A stretch of 64,000 nucleotides of DNA from Streptomyces sp. M41(2017) (GCF_002078175.1 NZ_MWFK01000001.1:5208001-5272000); one strand, 5' to 3'; counted from the first letter of the stretch, positions 9,254-18,383 are shown. The notes: generated by a model from the sequence alone, not told the origin. A program made the numbers and translations.

Positions 9254-9802
9254 CTACGGACGCGGGGGGTGCGGCGGCCCGGGCGGGTGCGGGGGCTCCG
9301 GAGGGTGCGGAGGGTGTGGCGGCGGGGGAGGCATCGTCGTGACGTCCGGGGCGGGTTCGGGCCAGACGAGGAGCACAGGGCAGGGCGCGTGGTCGACGAC
9401 GAAGCGTCCGGCGGGTCCCAGACTGTGCGGACCGAGTCGCGCCCGGTCCCCGTCACGGGCGACCACGAGCAGGTCGGCGCCCTCGGCCGCGGCGACCACC
9501 TCGCGCTCGGCACGGCCCGCGCGCTCCACCCGCGTCGCCGGGCCGCCCAGACGTTCGGCCGCGGCGTCGAGGAGTTCCGCGCCGGACGCCGTCCCGAGGG
9601 TCTCCAGGAGGTCGCCCGGGTCGGCCTCGGAGCGTCCGCGGCCGAGCAGCCCCGCGAACGCCCCGTGCGCGAGCCCGGGCACACCCGGGTCGGCGACGTG
9701 CAGCAGCACCACGTCGGTGGCGCCGGGGGCGTGTGTGCGGACGGCGTCCACGCACGCGTGCCACGTTCCCTCGACCAGCCAGACGACCACCCGCATGTCC
9801 AT
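9254..9802 (-). CDS. Universal-stress-protein-like protein with His-Pro-Pro tail
   Basis: 182 aa. The N-terminal part (MRVVVWLVEGTWHACVDAV; GATDVVLLHVADPG; GADLLVVARDGDRARLG; HAPCPVLLVWPE) follows the UspA alpha/beta fold. The usual G-S/T of the nucleotide motif is replaced by GPAG, so ATP binding is doubtful. Unusually, the protein continues about 28 residues past the fold with an X-P-P repeat containing four His (PPHPPHPPEPPHPPGPPHPP). The start overlaps the stop of the transporter gene by one base (TGATG) after a GGAGG site, so the two proteins are probably made together. The tail could bind metal or SH3-like partners; that is inference. Confidence 0.75.
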   Translation of the reverse strand: MDMRVVVWLVEGTWHACVDAVRTHAPGATDVVLLHVADPGVPGLAHGAFAGLLGRGRSEADPGDLLETLGTASGAELLDAAAERLGGPATRVERAGRAEREVVAAAEGADLLVVARDGDRARLGPHSLGPAGRFVVDHAPCPVLLVWPEPAPDVTTMPPPPPHPPHPPEPPHPPGPPHPPRP

Positions 9803-11172
9803 CAACCTCCGATGACCTGGAGCGAGACCCACAGGGCCAGTACGGCGGGCACGAGCGCCGCCGGCACGGCGATCAGGCCCAGCCGGGTGAACTCCTTCAG
9901 GTCGACGCCGTGTTCGTGCTGATGGACGATACGCCGCCACAGCAGTGTCGCCAGGGAACCCGCGTACGTCAGGTTGGGTCCGATGTTGACGCCGAGCAGG
10001 ACGGCCAGCACCGCGCCCGTGCCCGATCCGGCGGCCAGCGGCAGCAGGACGAGCACCGCCGGCAGGTTGTTGATCAGGTTGGCCAGGACGGCGGCGATCG
10101 CCGCGATGCCCAGCAGTGACGCCAGCGAGGAGCCGCCCGGGAGGAGGTCGCCGAGCGCGTCGGCCAGCCCGTTGTCGACGACCGCGCGCACCACGATGCC
10201 GAGCGCGAGGACGAAGGCCAGGAACGACGGCCCGGCGGCCCGCACCACGGCGAGCGGGGTGGTGCGGCGCCGGACGAGCGCGCGTGTCGCGAGGACGAGC
10301 GCCCCCGCGGTCGCGGACCAGGCGGGATCGATCCCGACCGCCGAGGCGACGACGAACCCGGCGAGGGTGCAGCCCACGGTGACGAGCGCGAACAGCGGCA
10401 GCTCCGGCGGCTCCCCGACCGTCCGGGAGGAGGCGCCCGCCGCGATGTCGCGGGCGAAGAAGCGCCGGAACACCAGGTACTCGGCGCCGATCGCGACCAG
10501 CCAGGGCAGCACCATCAGCGCGGCGAACCGGGTGAAGCTCAGCCCGCTGGTGGTGAACGCGAGCAGGTTGGTGAGGTTGGAGACCGGCAGCAGGAGGGAG
10601 GCGGTGTTGGAGAGGTGCGTGCACGCGTAGACGTGCGGTTTGGGCCGGGCGCCCATGCGCGCGGCGGTCGCGAACACGACGGGGGTGAGCAGCACGATCG
10701 TGGCGTCCAGGCTGAGCACCGCCGTGATCGCCGAGGCGAGCACGAAGACCGCGGTCAGCAGTCGGCCGGGCTGCCCGGCGGCCCAGCGGGCCATCCACGC
10801 GCCGCAGGCCCGGAAGAGCCCTTCGTCGTCGCAGTACTTGGCCAGGACGAGCACCGCCGCCAGGAAGCCGATGACGGGCCCCAGGTGGCCGGCCTCGTCC
10901 CGCGCGTGGTCCCAGGAGATGGCCCCCGTCAGCAGGACCAGACCCGCGGCGGGCACGGCCACGACCGCCTCGGGCCAGTTGAAGGGCCGGACCACCGCGC
11001 AGACGAGGACGGCCACGAGCAGGACGACGGACAGCGCCTCGGCGAACGGACTGCCGAGGGCGCCGGCGAGCGGCGCGGCGAGGTGCGCTCCCGGACCCGC
11101 CGAGAGGGCGTCGGCGACGGGGGTGGCCCTCGCGCCGGTGCCGCCGGGGAACGGCGGGACGACGCTGGGCAT
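9802..11172 (-). CDS. ArsB/SLC13-type membrane transporter
   Basis: 456 aa with about eleven hydrophobic segments. Two signature loops of the ArsB/NhaD ion-transporter fold are visible: SNTASLLLPVSNLTNLLAF in the first half and GVNIGPNLTYAGSLATLLW in the second, each following a hydrophobic hairpin. Family members export arsenite/antimonite or move anions and sodium. No arsenic operon genes (arsR, arsC) are next to it, so arsenite is only one possibility. Its 3' end is translationally coupled to the USP-like protein, suggesting a transporter with a cytoplasmic regulatory partner. Confidence 0.82.
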   Translation of the reverse strand: MPSVVPPFPGGTGARATPVADALSAGPGAHLAAPLAGALGSPFAEALSVVLLVAVLVCAVVRPFNWPEAVVAVPAAGLVLLTGAISWDHARDEAGHLGPVIGFLAAVLVLAKYCDDEGLFRACGAWMARWAAGQPGRLLTAVFVLASAITAVLSLDATIVLLTPVVFATAARMGARPKPHVYACTHLSNTASLLLPVSNLTNLLAFTTSGLSFTRFAALMVLPWLVAIGAEYLVFRRFFARDIAAGASSRTVGEPPELPLFALVTVGCTLAGFVVASAVGIDPAWSATAGALVLATRALVRRRTTPLAVVRAAGPSFLAFVLALGIVVRAVVDNGLADALGDLLPGGSSLASLLGIAAIAAVLANLINNLPAVLVLLPLAAGSGTGAVLAVLLGVNIGPNLTYAGSLATLLWRRIVHQHEHGVDLKEFTRLGLIAVPAALVPAVLALWVSLQVIGG

Positions 11173-11261
11173 GAGCGGGCTGTTCAGGGTTCGGTCCTCC
11201 GGGCGGTGATGGCGGCGCGGCCCATCACATCAGACGTGACACCCGTTCCCTCCGAGCGCCC

Positions 11262-13637
11262 TCACTCCTCGCCGAGAAGGGACAACTCCGCCCAGATGGT
11301 CTTGCCCTCCGGTGTGTGCCGGCTGCCCCAGCGCTGCGTGAGCTGCGCGACGAGGAGCAGCCCGCGTCCGCCCTCGTCGAAGGTCTTCGCCCGGCGCAGA
11401 TGCGGCGCGGTGTGACTGCTGTCGGATACCTCGCAGATCAGGGTCTCGTCGTCGTGGATGAGCCGGAGCCGGATGGGCGATTCGCCGTAGCGGATGGCGT
11501 TCGTGACGAGTTCGCTCACCACCAGTTCCGCCGTGAACGTGGCCGCCGTCAGCCCCCAGTGGTCCAGCCGGTCGGCGACCTGCTTGCGGACCGGCGCCAC
11601 GAGCGCGGGGTCGGCCGGGATGTCCCAGGTCGTCACGTTCGACGCGGCGAGTCCGTGCGTACGGGCGAGGAGCAGCGCCACGTCGTCCGGCGCGCCGCCC
11701 GCCGGGAGCAGCGCCCGCAGGATCGCGTGGGCCGCCCCCTCCAGCGACTGCGCGGACTCCTTCAGGGCCCCGCACAGCAACCGGTGGCTGGCGTCGACGT
11801 CCCGTTCGCGGCTCTCGATCAGACCGTCGGTGTACAGCGCGAGCACGGTGCCCTCGGCCAGCTCCAGCTCGACGGACTCGAAGGGCAGTCCGCCGAGGCC
11901 GAGCGCAGGTCCCGGGGGTACGTCGATCTGGCGGGGCGGCCCGTCCGGCGGCAGCACGAAGGGCGGCGGATGGCCGGCCCGGGCGAGGGTGCAGCGGCGC
12001 GAGACCGGGTCGTACACCGCGTACAGACAGGTGGCGCCGACCTCGCCGGTGGTTCCCTCGGCGCCGGCTTCGGTGGACAGCCGGACGACGAGGTCGTCGA
12101 GGTGGGTGAGCAGTTCGTCCGGGGCGAGGTCGATGTCCGCGAGGGTGCGGACGGCGGTGCGCAGCCGGCCCATGGTCGCGGACGCCTGGATGCCCTGGCC
12201 GATGACGTCGCCGACGACCATGGCGACCCGCAGCCCGGACAGCGGGATGACGTCGAACCAGTCGCCTCCGATCCCGGCACGCGCCGCGGGCAGATAGCGG
12301 GAGGCCGCCTCCAGGGCGGCGGTCCGGGGCAGGGACTGGGGGAGCAGGCTGCGCTGCAGGGCCAGCGCGGTCTCCCGCTCGCGGGAGAAGCGGCGGGCGT
12401 TGTCGATGCAGACGGCGGCCCGGGCCGTGACCTCCTCGGCGAGCAGGACGTCGTCGGCCGTGAACGGCTCGGGCCGGGAGAACCGGCTGAGCACGGCGAC
12501 GCCGAGGGTCTTGCCGCGGGCCGCGATGGGCACCGACATGGTGGTGTGGACGCCGTACTCGGCGACGCGCTTGCCGCGGCGTTCGTCCCAGGCGAGCCAC
12601 TGCTCCAGCGTGCCGTCGGCGTTCGGCGCGACGAGCGGGCGGCCGGCGACCAGGGAGTCGGCCTGCGGCGAGGACGCCGGGTAGACGTCGAGGGTGCCGG
12701 GCGGCACGACCGCCTCGGGGGAGCCCGGGTTCACCGACCGGTGGGCGGCGCGGCGCAGCGTGACCGGGGTGGTCGGCGGCCCGGAGCGGTACTCGCCGCC
12801 GTTCTCCGGGGGGTCCAGGAGATCGACGCTGACGAAGTCGGCGAGGGCCGGCACGCAGACGTCGGCGAGTTCCTCGGCCGTCCGGGTGACGTCCAGGGTG
12901 GTGCCGATCCGTACGCTCGCCTCGTTGACCAGCTGGAGCCGCTCGCGGGCCCGGTACTGCTCGCTGACGTCGTGCACCGCCACGCACACCCCGCGCACCC
13001 GCCCGGCGGTGTCGGTCAGCGGGGCGATCCGGGCGAGCCAGGCGTGCGCCCTGTCCTCACCGCCGGCACGGGCGTACGTCTCCACGTCGCGTCCACGGCC
13101 GGAGGCGAGGACGTCGGCCATCTCGCGTTCGATCTCCCTGCTGGCCGGTCTGCCGCCGATCTCCGCGACGGTCAGGCCCCTGATCCGGTCCTCGGGGAGG
13201 CCGATCACCTGGGACATCGCGTCGTTGAGCCCGTAGAGCCGCAGGCGCTCGTCGTAGACGGCCATGGCGCAGGGCGACTGGGTGAGCACGGCACGGATCA
13301 GGGAGTCGTCCTGGGCGCGGGGCTGCCGGCCGTCCAGCGGGGTGACCAGCAGCCAGTCGTCGGTGCCGTCGAGGTGGTGGGCGAGCAGCCAGACCTCGAC
13401 GACCTGTCCGTCGCGGTGACGCAGAGCGAGCACGCCGTCCCAGCGGCGGCCCGCGGGTCCGGGCGGTTCGACCTCCGTGCCCGGGGCCAGCAGGTCGGCG
13501 GCCGGGCGGCCCTCGACCTCCTCCGGGGCGTGCCCCAGCAGCCGCCGGGCGCCTTCGCTCCAGCGGATCAGGATGCCGTTCCCGTCGATGACCGCCCGTG
13601 CCGTGGCGGCTTCGTCGAGAGGATGGACCGGGCTCAT
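11262..13637 (-). CDS. PAS-PAS-GAF-SpoIIE serine phosphatase with anti-sigma-type kinase domain
   Basis: About 791 aa. Domains in order: a PAS domain (VIDGNGILIRWSEGARRLLG, about residues 15-110), a second PAS (MAVYDERLRLYGLNDAMSQV, about 125-240), a GAF domain (about 255-425), a PP2C/SpoIIE phosphatase (GIGGDWFDVIPL with the metal-binding Asp, then VVGDVIGQG, about 440-660), and a C-terminal HATPase_c_2 domain (ELVVSELVTNAIRYG). Proteins of this architecture control anti-sigma/anti-anti-sigma partner switching in Streptomyces. ATG 13637 is chosen; an in-frame GTG nine bases upstream is possible but almost touches the AAGGGA site. Its sigma partner is not adjacent. Confidence 0.9.
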   Translation of the reverse strand: MSPVHPLDEAATARAVIDGNGILIRWSEGARRLLGHAPEEVEGRPAADLLAPGTEVEPPGPAGRRWDGVLALRHRDGQVVEVWLLAHHLDGTDDWLLVTPLDGRQPRAQDDSLIRAVLTQSPCAMAVYDERLRLYGLNDAMSQVIGLPEDRIRGLTVAEIGGRPASREIEREMADVLASGRGRDVETYARAGGEDRAHAWLARIAPLTDTAGRVRGVCVAVHDVSEQYRARERLQLVNEASVRIGTTLDVTRTAEELADVCVPALADFVSVDLLDPPENGGEYRSGPPTTPVTLRRAAHRSVNPGSPEAVVPPGTLDVYPASSPQADSLVAGRPLVAPNADGTLEQWLAWDERRGKRVAEYGVHTTMSVPIAARGKTLGVAVLSRFSRPEPFTADDVLLAEEVTARAAVCIDNARRFSRERETALALQRSLLPQSLPRTAALEAASRYLPAARAGIGGDWFDVIPLSGLRVAMVVGDVIGQGIQASATMGRLRTAVRTLADIDLAPDELLTHLDDLVVRLSTEAGAEGTTGEVGATCLYAVYDPVSRRCTLARAGHPPPFVLPPDGPPRQIDVPPGPALGLGGLPFESVELELAEGTVLALYTDGLIESRERDVDASHRLLCGALKESAQSLEGAAHAILRALLPAGGAPDDVALLLARTHGLAASNVTTWDIPADPALVAPVRKQVADRLDHWGLTAATFTAELVVSELVTNAIRYGESPIRLRLIHDDETLICEVSDSSHTAPHLRRAKTFDEGGRGLLLVAQLTQRWGSRHTPEGKTIWAELSLLGEE

Positions 13638-13805
13638 CGTCGCCACTTTCCCTTGCGCACACCCACAGTGAACAAGCGCGTCATTCCGCTTCCAGCCTAG
13701 GGCCTGTACGGCGCGGGCACCCCCGAACGGGGATGCTCCCGACAGCCATTCGTACGGAGGTTTTCGGCCGATGTGAAGGCAGGGACGGAAGTGGTGTCAA
13801 GACCC

Positions 13806-13860
13806 TTGACGGTCCCGTGTTGCCTCCCGTCAGAATCTGTTTGCTCACGATCAATAGTGA
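13806..13860 (+). promoter_or_regulatory. Candidate promoter and operator upstream of the Tat-signal remnant
   Basis: A TTGACG (13806-13811) and a CAGAAT (13831-13836) are separated by 19 bp. They are followed by an imperfect palindrome TCACGATCAATAGTGA at 13845-13860. Spacing is longer than ideal, so this is tentative. Confidence 0.3.
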
Positions 13861-13892
13861 TGACTTATGCGCCCTGACGGGGGAGAGTCGCC

Positions 13893-14191
13893 ATGACACT
13901 CACTCGACGGTCGGTCCTGCTGGCGGGAACGGCCGTCCCCGCCGCCGGTGCTCTCGCGGGAGCGGACGGAGCCGTGGCGGCGGTTCCCGGCGGTGGTCCG
14001 GGCCGGCGGACGATCGCGCTGCGGGACGGCTCGCGCTTCGCGCTGGTCGACCCGGGCGGCACCACCGCTTCCTCGGGCGCCTACGCGGGGCCGAGCGGCC
14101 CGGCGACGACGACTCGGCGTCGACGAGCGGGCACCCGGGCGCGGACGACGGCGCACTGGGGATCAGCCGCCTGGAGGTCCCGGCCGCCTGA
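13893..14191 (+). pseudogene. Frameshifted remnant of a Tat-exported protein
   Basis: ATG 13893 has a good GGGGAGAG ribosome site. It encodes a clean twin-arginine signal (MTLTRRSVLLAGTAVPAAGA) and an ordered start of mature protein (RTIALRDGSRFALVDPGG, ending near 14064). After that the frame becomes Arg/Pro/Thr-rich and runs on without stop into the antisense of the sigma factor gene. A shift of one base restores a short acidic end (LGISRLEVPAA) with a stop at 14189-14191. I read this as a small exported protein broken by a frameshift, or the 5' and 3' scraps of a larger deleted gene. Function unknown. Confidence 0.45.
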
Positions 14192-14216
14192 GGGGCCGGG
14201 TTCCCGGCGGAGCCGC

Positions 14217-15191
14217 TCACGTGCGGCGCTCCTCCGCCGTCCCCTCGGGCCCGTCCACGCCGGCCGTGTCGTCACGGCGTACGTGCGCGAGCTTCTCGGG
14301 ATTCGTGACGATGTAGACGTCGGAGACCTGTTCACCGTCCGGGGTGAGGTCCATGACCATCACCGCGTACGGCGAGCCGCCCTCGAAGACCACCGCGGAG
14401 TCGTCGCCGTTCACCCGCCGGTAGCGGATGTCGAGACCGGAACTGCGGCGCGTGGCGTAGCCGGCGAGCAGCCGGGCCGCCTTGTCCCGCCCCTGCACCG
14501 GCCGCAGCCCCGCCGCCCCACGGCCCTTGCCGCCGGCGTCCGTCCACACCGTGACGTCCGGCGCGAGGATCTCCATCAGCGCCGCGATGTCACCGCCGAG
14601 CGCCGCCGCCACGAAGCGCTCCGTCGCCTGCCGGCGCACCCGCGGATGGGCCCGGTACAGCGGACGGCGCGCGTGCACGTGGCCGCGGGCCCGGTGCGCC
14701 AGCTGCCGGACCGCCGCCGGGCTGCGGTCGATGACCTGCGCGATCTCGGTGTGCGCGTAACCGAACACCTCGTTGAGGACGAACACCGCGCGCTCCAGCG
14801 GGGTCAGTGACTCCAGGACGACGAGCATCGCCAGGGAGACGGACTCGGAGCGCAGGGTGAGGTCGTCGGCCCGCTCGCCCTCGCCGGGTTCGTCCAGGAG
14901 CGGCTCCGGGAGCCAGGGACCCACATACGTCTCTCGGCGCCGGCTGATGGCGGCGCGGCGCGCCAGCGCGTGGTTGACCGCGATGCGCACGAGATAGGCG
15001 CGCGGATTCACGATGTCGTCCAGCGGTGCGCGCTGCGCGCGGCCCGCCCACGACAACCAGGTCTCCTGGAGCACGTCCTCGGTGTCGGCGACGCTGCCGA
15101 GGATGTTGTAGACGATCGCGAACAGCAGCTCGCGGTGCTCGACGAAGACCCGCGTCGCGGCCTGCGCGTCGGGCTCGGGACTCTCGGACAT
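14217..15191 (-). CDS. SigJ-type ECF sigma factor with SnoaL-like C-terminal domain
   Basis: 324 aa; ATG 15191 follows GGGAGGCGAGCC. Region 2 reads LLFAIVYNILGSVADTEDVLQETWLSW. Region 4 reads TPLERAVFVLNEVFGYAHTEIAQVIDRSP with a helix-turn-helix. The last 130 residues form a SnoaL/NTF2-like domain (ERFVAAALGGDIAALMEILAPDVTVWTDAGG), the hallmark of ECF41/SigJ-like factors, where this extension modulates activity in place of a separate anti-sigma. It is divergent from the efflux pump at 15378 across a region carrying a large inverted repeat, so it may control that pump. Confidence 0.9.
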   Translation of the reverse strand: MSESPEPDAQAATRVFVEHRELLFAIVYNILGSVADTEDVLQETWLSWAGRAQRAPLDDIVNPRAYLVRIAVNHALARRAAISRRRETYVGPWLPEPLLDEPGEGERADDLTLRSESVSLAMLVVLESLTPLERAVFVLNEVFGYAHTEIAQVIDRSPAAVRQLAHRARGHVHARRPLYRAHPRVRRQATERFVAAALGGDIAALMEILAPDVTVWTDAGGKGRGAAGLRPVQGRDKAARLLAGYATRRSSGLDIRYRRVNGDDSAVVFEGGSPYAVMVMDLTPDGEQVSDVYIVTNPEKLAHVRRDDTAGVDGPEGTAEERRT

Positions 15192-15239
15192 GGCTCGCCT
15201 CCCTCGGCTCTCACCACAGCGAGGGAATCGACGGGCCGA

Positions 15240-15299
15240 GTGTGACAGCGGACGGCCCGATGGTGACGTACGTCTCATGGCCCGTCCTGGGTGTCACAC
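15240..15299. promoter_or_regulatory. 60-bp inverted repeat in divergent promoter region
   Basis: Perfect outer arms (15240-15247 with 15292-15299) and a perfect 10-bp central palindrome (15265-15274) share the same centre. The intermediate arms match with small offsets. It lies between the SigJ-like sigma gene and the efflux-pump gene, where an operator would be expected. Confidence 0.55.
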
Positions 15300-15377
15300 C
15301 GCCCGCGCCGGTCGCCCTCTTGACCGCGAGTCCGGTCTCCCCGCACTCGGCTGTTCCGGCACAAGGAGACACACATC

Positions 15378-17000
15378 GTGTTCAAGAAATGGCACGGCAA
15401 CCCCTGGGCGATCCTCGTCACGCTCTCCCTGGGCTTCTTCATGACGCTCCTCGACCTGACGATCGTCAACATCGCCATCCCCGACATGGGCCAGGACCTG
15501 GACGCCTCCCTCGACGAGATCCTGTGGGTCGTCAACGCCTACACCCTGGCCCTCGCCGTCCTGCTCATCACCGCGGGACGCCTCGGCGACCTGCGCGGCA
15601 AACGCACCCTGTTCCTCGCCGGGGTCACCGTCTTCACGCTCGCCAGCCTGGCCTGCGGCCTCGCGCAGAACCCGCCCCAGCTGATCGCCTTCCGCGCGGT
15701 CCAGGGCCTCGGCGCCGCGCTGCTCGTGCCGCAGACCCTGTCGATCATCGCCGAGGTGTTCCCCGCCGACCGCAGGGGCGCCGCGATGGGCGTCTGGGGC
15801 GCCGTCGCGGGCATCTCGGGCGCCCTCGGCCCGATCGTCGGGGGCACGCTCATCACGCACCTCGACTGGCGCTGGATCTTCTACGTCAATCTCCCGCTCG
15901 GCGCCGTGGTGCTGCTCCTCGCCGTCGCGATCATCCCCGGTTCGCGCCGTTCGGTACGGCACCGATTCGACGCCGTCGGCGTACTGCTCGCCTCAAGTGC
16001 CCTCTTCTGCCTGGCCTTCGCCCTGACCGAGGGACAGCGCTACGACTGGAACGGCTGGATCAGGGCGCTGCTCGGCGCGGCCGCGGTGCTCTTCGCGTGG
16101 TTCCTCCTCCACGAACGCGGCCGGCAGGAGGGTGATCCGCTCGTGCCCTTCTCCCTCTTCCGCGACCGCGGCTTCACCCTGATCAACTTCGTCGGCGTCA
16201 CCGTGTCGTTCGGGGTCGTCGGGATGTTCCTGCCGCTCACGATCTACCTCCAGTCCGTCCTCGGGTTCAGCGCCCTGAAGTCCGGACTCGTGCTGCTGCC
16301 GCTCGCCCTCGGCTCGTTCGTCATGGCGGGGCCCGCCGGGGTCCTCGCGGACCGGATCGGCGGCAAGTACATCCTCATGACCGGGCTGCTCGCCTGGAGC
16401 GGCGCCCTGGTCTGGATCGTCACCGCCGCCGACGTCGGTTCCGGCTGGACGGCGGTCGCCTTCCCCCTCTTCCTCGCCGGTCTCGGCGCCGGATGCACGT
16501 TCGCGCCGATGGCCACCGAGGTCATGCGCAACGTGCCGGCGCGGCTCTCCGGAGCGGCCTCGGGTGTGAACAACGCACTGCGGCAGGTCGGTTCGGTCCT
16601 CGCGGGCGCCGTCGTCGGAGCGGTGCTCCAGACGCAGTTGGCCCAGTCGCTGACCGACCAGGCGCACCGGCGCGCCGGCGCGCTCCCGGCCGGCTACCGC
16701 GACGGCTTCGTCGCCGCGTTCTCCCGGGCCGAGACCGACGTGTCCGCCGGGCAGACGGCCCCCGCGCCGGCCGGGGTGCCGCACGACGTCGCCGACCGCA
16801 TGCGCGTGCTCGGCGGCCAGGTGTACGGGCACGGCTTCGTGGACGCCATGGGCCCCGCGGTGCTGGTCTCCGCGGCGGTCCTGCTGACGGGCGCCCTCGC
16901 CTGCCTCGCCGTGGCCCGGCACCGCGGCCCGTCCGCCAACCCGCACGCCCTGCCCGTGTACGAGCCCGAACCGACCGAACTGGAGGAAGCGAGCTCATGA
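15378..17000 (+). CDS. DHA2-family (EmrB/QacA) MFS efflux transporter
   Basis: 540 aa with 14 predicted membrane spans. The GTG start follows AAGGAG at a normal distance. Motif A of the family is present between spans 2 and 3 (GRLGDLRGKRTLFLAGV) and the first span has the DHA2-typical DLTIVNIAIPDMGQDL. It should export hydrophobic drugs or secondary metabolites by proton antiport. The stop overlaps the ATG of a hemerythrin gene (ATGA at 16997-17000), an unusual partner. It is divergent from a SigJ-like sigma factor. Confidence 0.93.
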   Translation: MFKKWHGNPWAILVTLSLGFFMTLLDLTIVNIAIPDMGQDLDASLDEILWVVNAYTLALAVLLITAGRLGDLRGKRTLFLAGVTVFTLASLACGLAQNPPQLIAFRAVQGLGAALLVPQTLSIIAEVFPADRRGAAMGVWGAVAGISGALGPIVGGTLITHLDWRWIFYVNLPLGAVVLLLAVAIIPGSRRSVRHRFDAVGVLLASSALFCLAFALTEGQRYDWNGWIRALLGAAAVLFAWFLLHERGRQEGDPLVPFSLFRDRGFTLINFVGVTVSFGVVGMFLPLTIYLQSVLGFSALKSGLVLLPLALGSFVMAGPAGVLADRIGGKYILMTGLLAWSGALVWIVTAADVGSGWTAVAFPLFLAGLGAGCTFAPMATEVMRNVPARLSGAASGVNNALRQVGSVLAGAVVGAVLQTQLAQSLTDQAHRRAGALPAGYRDGFVAAFSRAETDVSAGQTAPAPAGVPHDVADRMRVLGGQVYGHGFVDAMGPAVLVSAAVLLTGALACLAVARHRGPSANPHALPVYEPEPTELEEASS

Positions 17001-17605
17001 GCATCGACCTCACCGTGATGTACGCCGCCCACGACGCCTTCCGGCGCGACCTGGAACGCCTCGGCAAGGCCGCCGCCGACGGCACCGCCGGTACCTCCGG
17101 GGTCCGCGCCGGCTGGGCCAACTTCACGCGTCAGCTGCACATCCACCACACCGCGGAGGACAGTGACCTCTGGCCGCGGGTCGAGCGCCGGGTCGAGGGC
17201 AGGCCCCGCGACATCGCCCTGCTGGCGGAGATGGCCGCCGAACACGCCGAACTCGAACCCCGGTTGACGGCCGTGGAGCGGGCGCTGGGGGAGCCGTCCG
17301 ACGAACTGCCGGCCCTGGTCCACGCGTTGGCGACGACACTCGACGACCACCTCGCACACGAGGAGCGGAGCGCCCTGCCGCTCATCCAGGAGGTGCTCAC
17401 CCCCGACGACTGGGCCGCCTTCACCGGCCGGATCCGCAGGACGCAGGGGCTGAGGGGAGCGGCGGTGTTCGTGCCGTGGACCGTCGACGGGGCGGCGCCC
17501 GCCGACCGCGCCAGGTTCCTCGGCGCGCTGCCCCCGCCGGTCCGCGCCCTCAACCGCCTCTTCTGGGAGCCGGGCTACCGCAGGACGGGCCTCTGGCGGA
17601 GCTGA
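16997..17605 (+). CDS. Hemerythrin-domain protein
   Basis: 202 aa. The hemerythrin/HHE pattern of non-haem diiron ligands is visible in order: AAHDAFRRDL, then HHTAEDSDLWP, then EHAELEP, then DHLAHEERSALP. The C-terminal 50 residues (from about GAAVFVPWTVDGA) are a tail seen on actinobacterial members. Such proteins bind O2, NO or act in oxidative/iron sensing. It is translationally coupled to the efflux pump, so it may tune or accompany its function; no direct evidence for the link beyond coupling. Confidence 0.87.
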   Translation: MSIDLTVMYAAHDAFRRDLERLGKAAADGTAGTSGVRAGWANFTRQLHIHHTAEDSDLWPRVERRVEGRPRDIALLAEMAAEHAELEPRLTAVERALGEPSDELPALVHALATTLDDHLAHEERSALPLIQEVLTPDDWAAFTGRIRRTQGLRGAAVFVPWTVDGAAPADRARFLGALPPPVRALNRLFWEPGYRRTGLWRS

Positions 17606-17810
17606 CACGCGGGGCGTGACCCGGAGCCCCCCGTCTCGGACAGCCGTCGGCCGGGCTCCGGGACCCCGGCCGTTCCGGGCCGGCGCGCGCCTCTCGGCGC
17701 GGCCCGCACCTCCGGAAGGCCGGACCGATTCCTTCCCGGGCCGGGCCGGGTCTGTCCCTGGTGAGCGGTCCGTCCTTCCTCGGTCCGCCCGCCGAACAGG
17801 AGAGACCGCC

Positions 17811-18383
17811 ATGAACACCCACGCCGCGGACCTCGCCGGCCAACTGGCCCGCGCGGCCCGCACCCTCCAGGACCACGCGGGGCAGGAAGCCCTCAACGGG
17901 AAACGCGAACTCCCCACACCCTGTGCCGACTTCGATGTCCACCGGCTCAGCGAGCACCTGCTCGCCACCCTGGTCGCCGGCCTGCACGCCGCAGCGAAGG
18001 AACCATTGCCGGCAGGTGCCCCCGGCCCCCTGACCGAAGCGCCCTGGGTGGTCTTCCCGCCGCTCGTCGGCCGGCTCGTCGACGCCTGGGCCGATCCGGC
18101 GGCGTGGGAGGGCGCGACACCGTTCTTCGGGAGCACGCGGCCCGCGGTCCTCGCCGGGACGATCACCATCATGGAACTGACCGTGCACGGCTGGGACCTG
18201 GCCGTCGCCACCGGCACCGCCTTCACGGCGGACGACGACGTCGTCGCCACCGCGACGGCCGTCGCGGAACGGATCGCGGAGGCCGCCCGGGCCTCGGGAG
18301 CCTTCGGGCCCGCGGCCGAACCCGCTCCCGACGCCACACCGCTGGAACGGCTGCTCGCCCTGACCGGCAGGAAGACCGCCTGA
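17811..18383 (+). CDS. TIGR03086-type metal-binding protein (mycothiol maleylpyruvate isomerase-like fold)
   Basis: 190 aa; ATG follows AGGAGAG. The N-terminal DinB/MDMPI-like four-helix bundle contains TPCADFDVHRLSEHLLA, and the later ELTVHGWDLAVATG supplies the His pair typical of this metal-binding family. Family members use mycothiol as cofactor or bind Zn; most are of unknown role. It follows the hemerythrin gene by 205 bp and probably has its own promoter. Confidence 0.8.
   Translation: MNTHAADLAGQLARAARTLQDHAGQEALNGKRELPTPCADFDVHRLSEHLLATLVAGLHAAAKEPLPAGAPGPLTEAPWVVFPPLVGRLVDAWADPAAWEGATPFFGSTRPAVLAGTITIMELTVHGWDLAVATGTAFTADDDVVATATAVAERIAEAARASGAFGPAAEPAPDATPLERLLALTGRKTA

Noticed and set aside
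9802..11172. Confirmed arsenic resistance locus
   Set aside because: Transporter motifs fit ArsB-like permeases, but no arsR, arsC or arsenic-related gene is adjacent.
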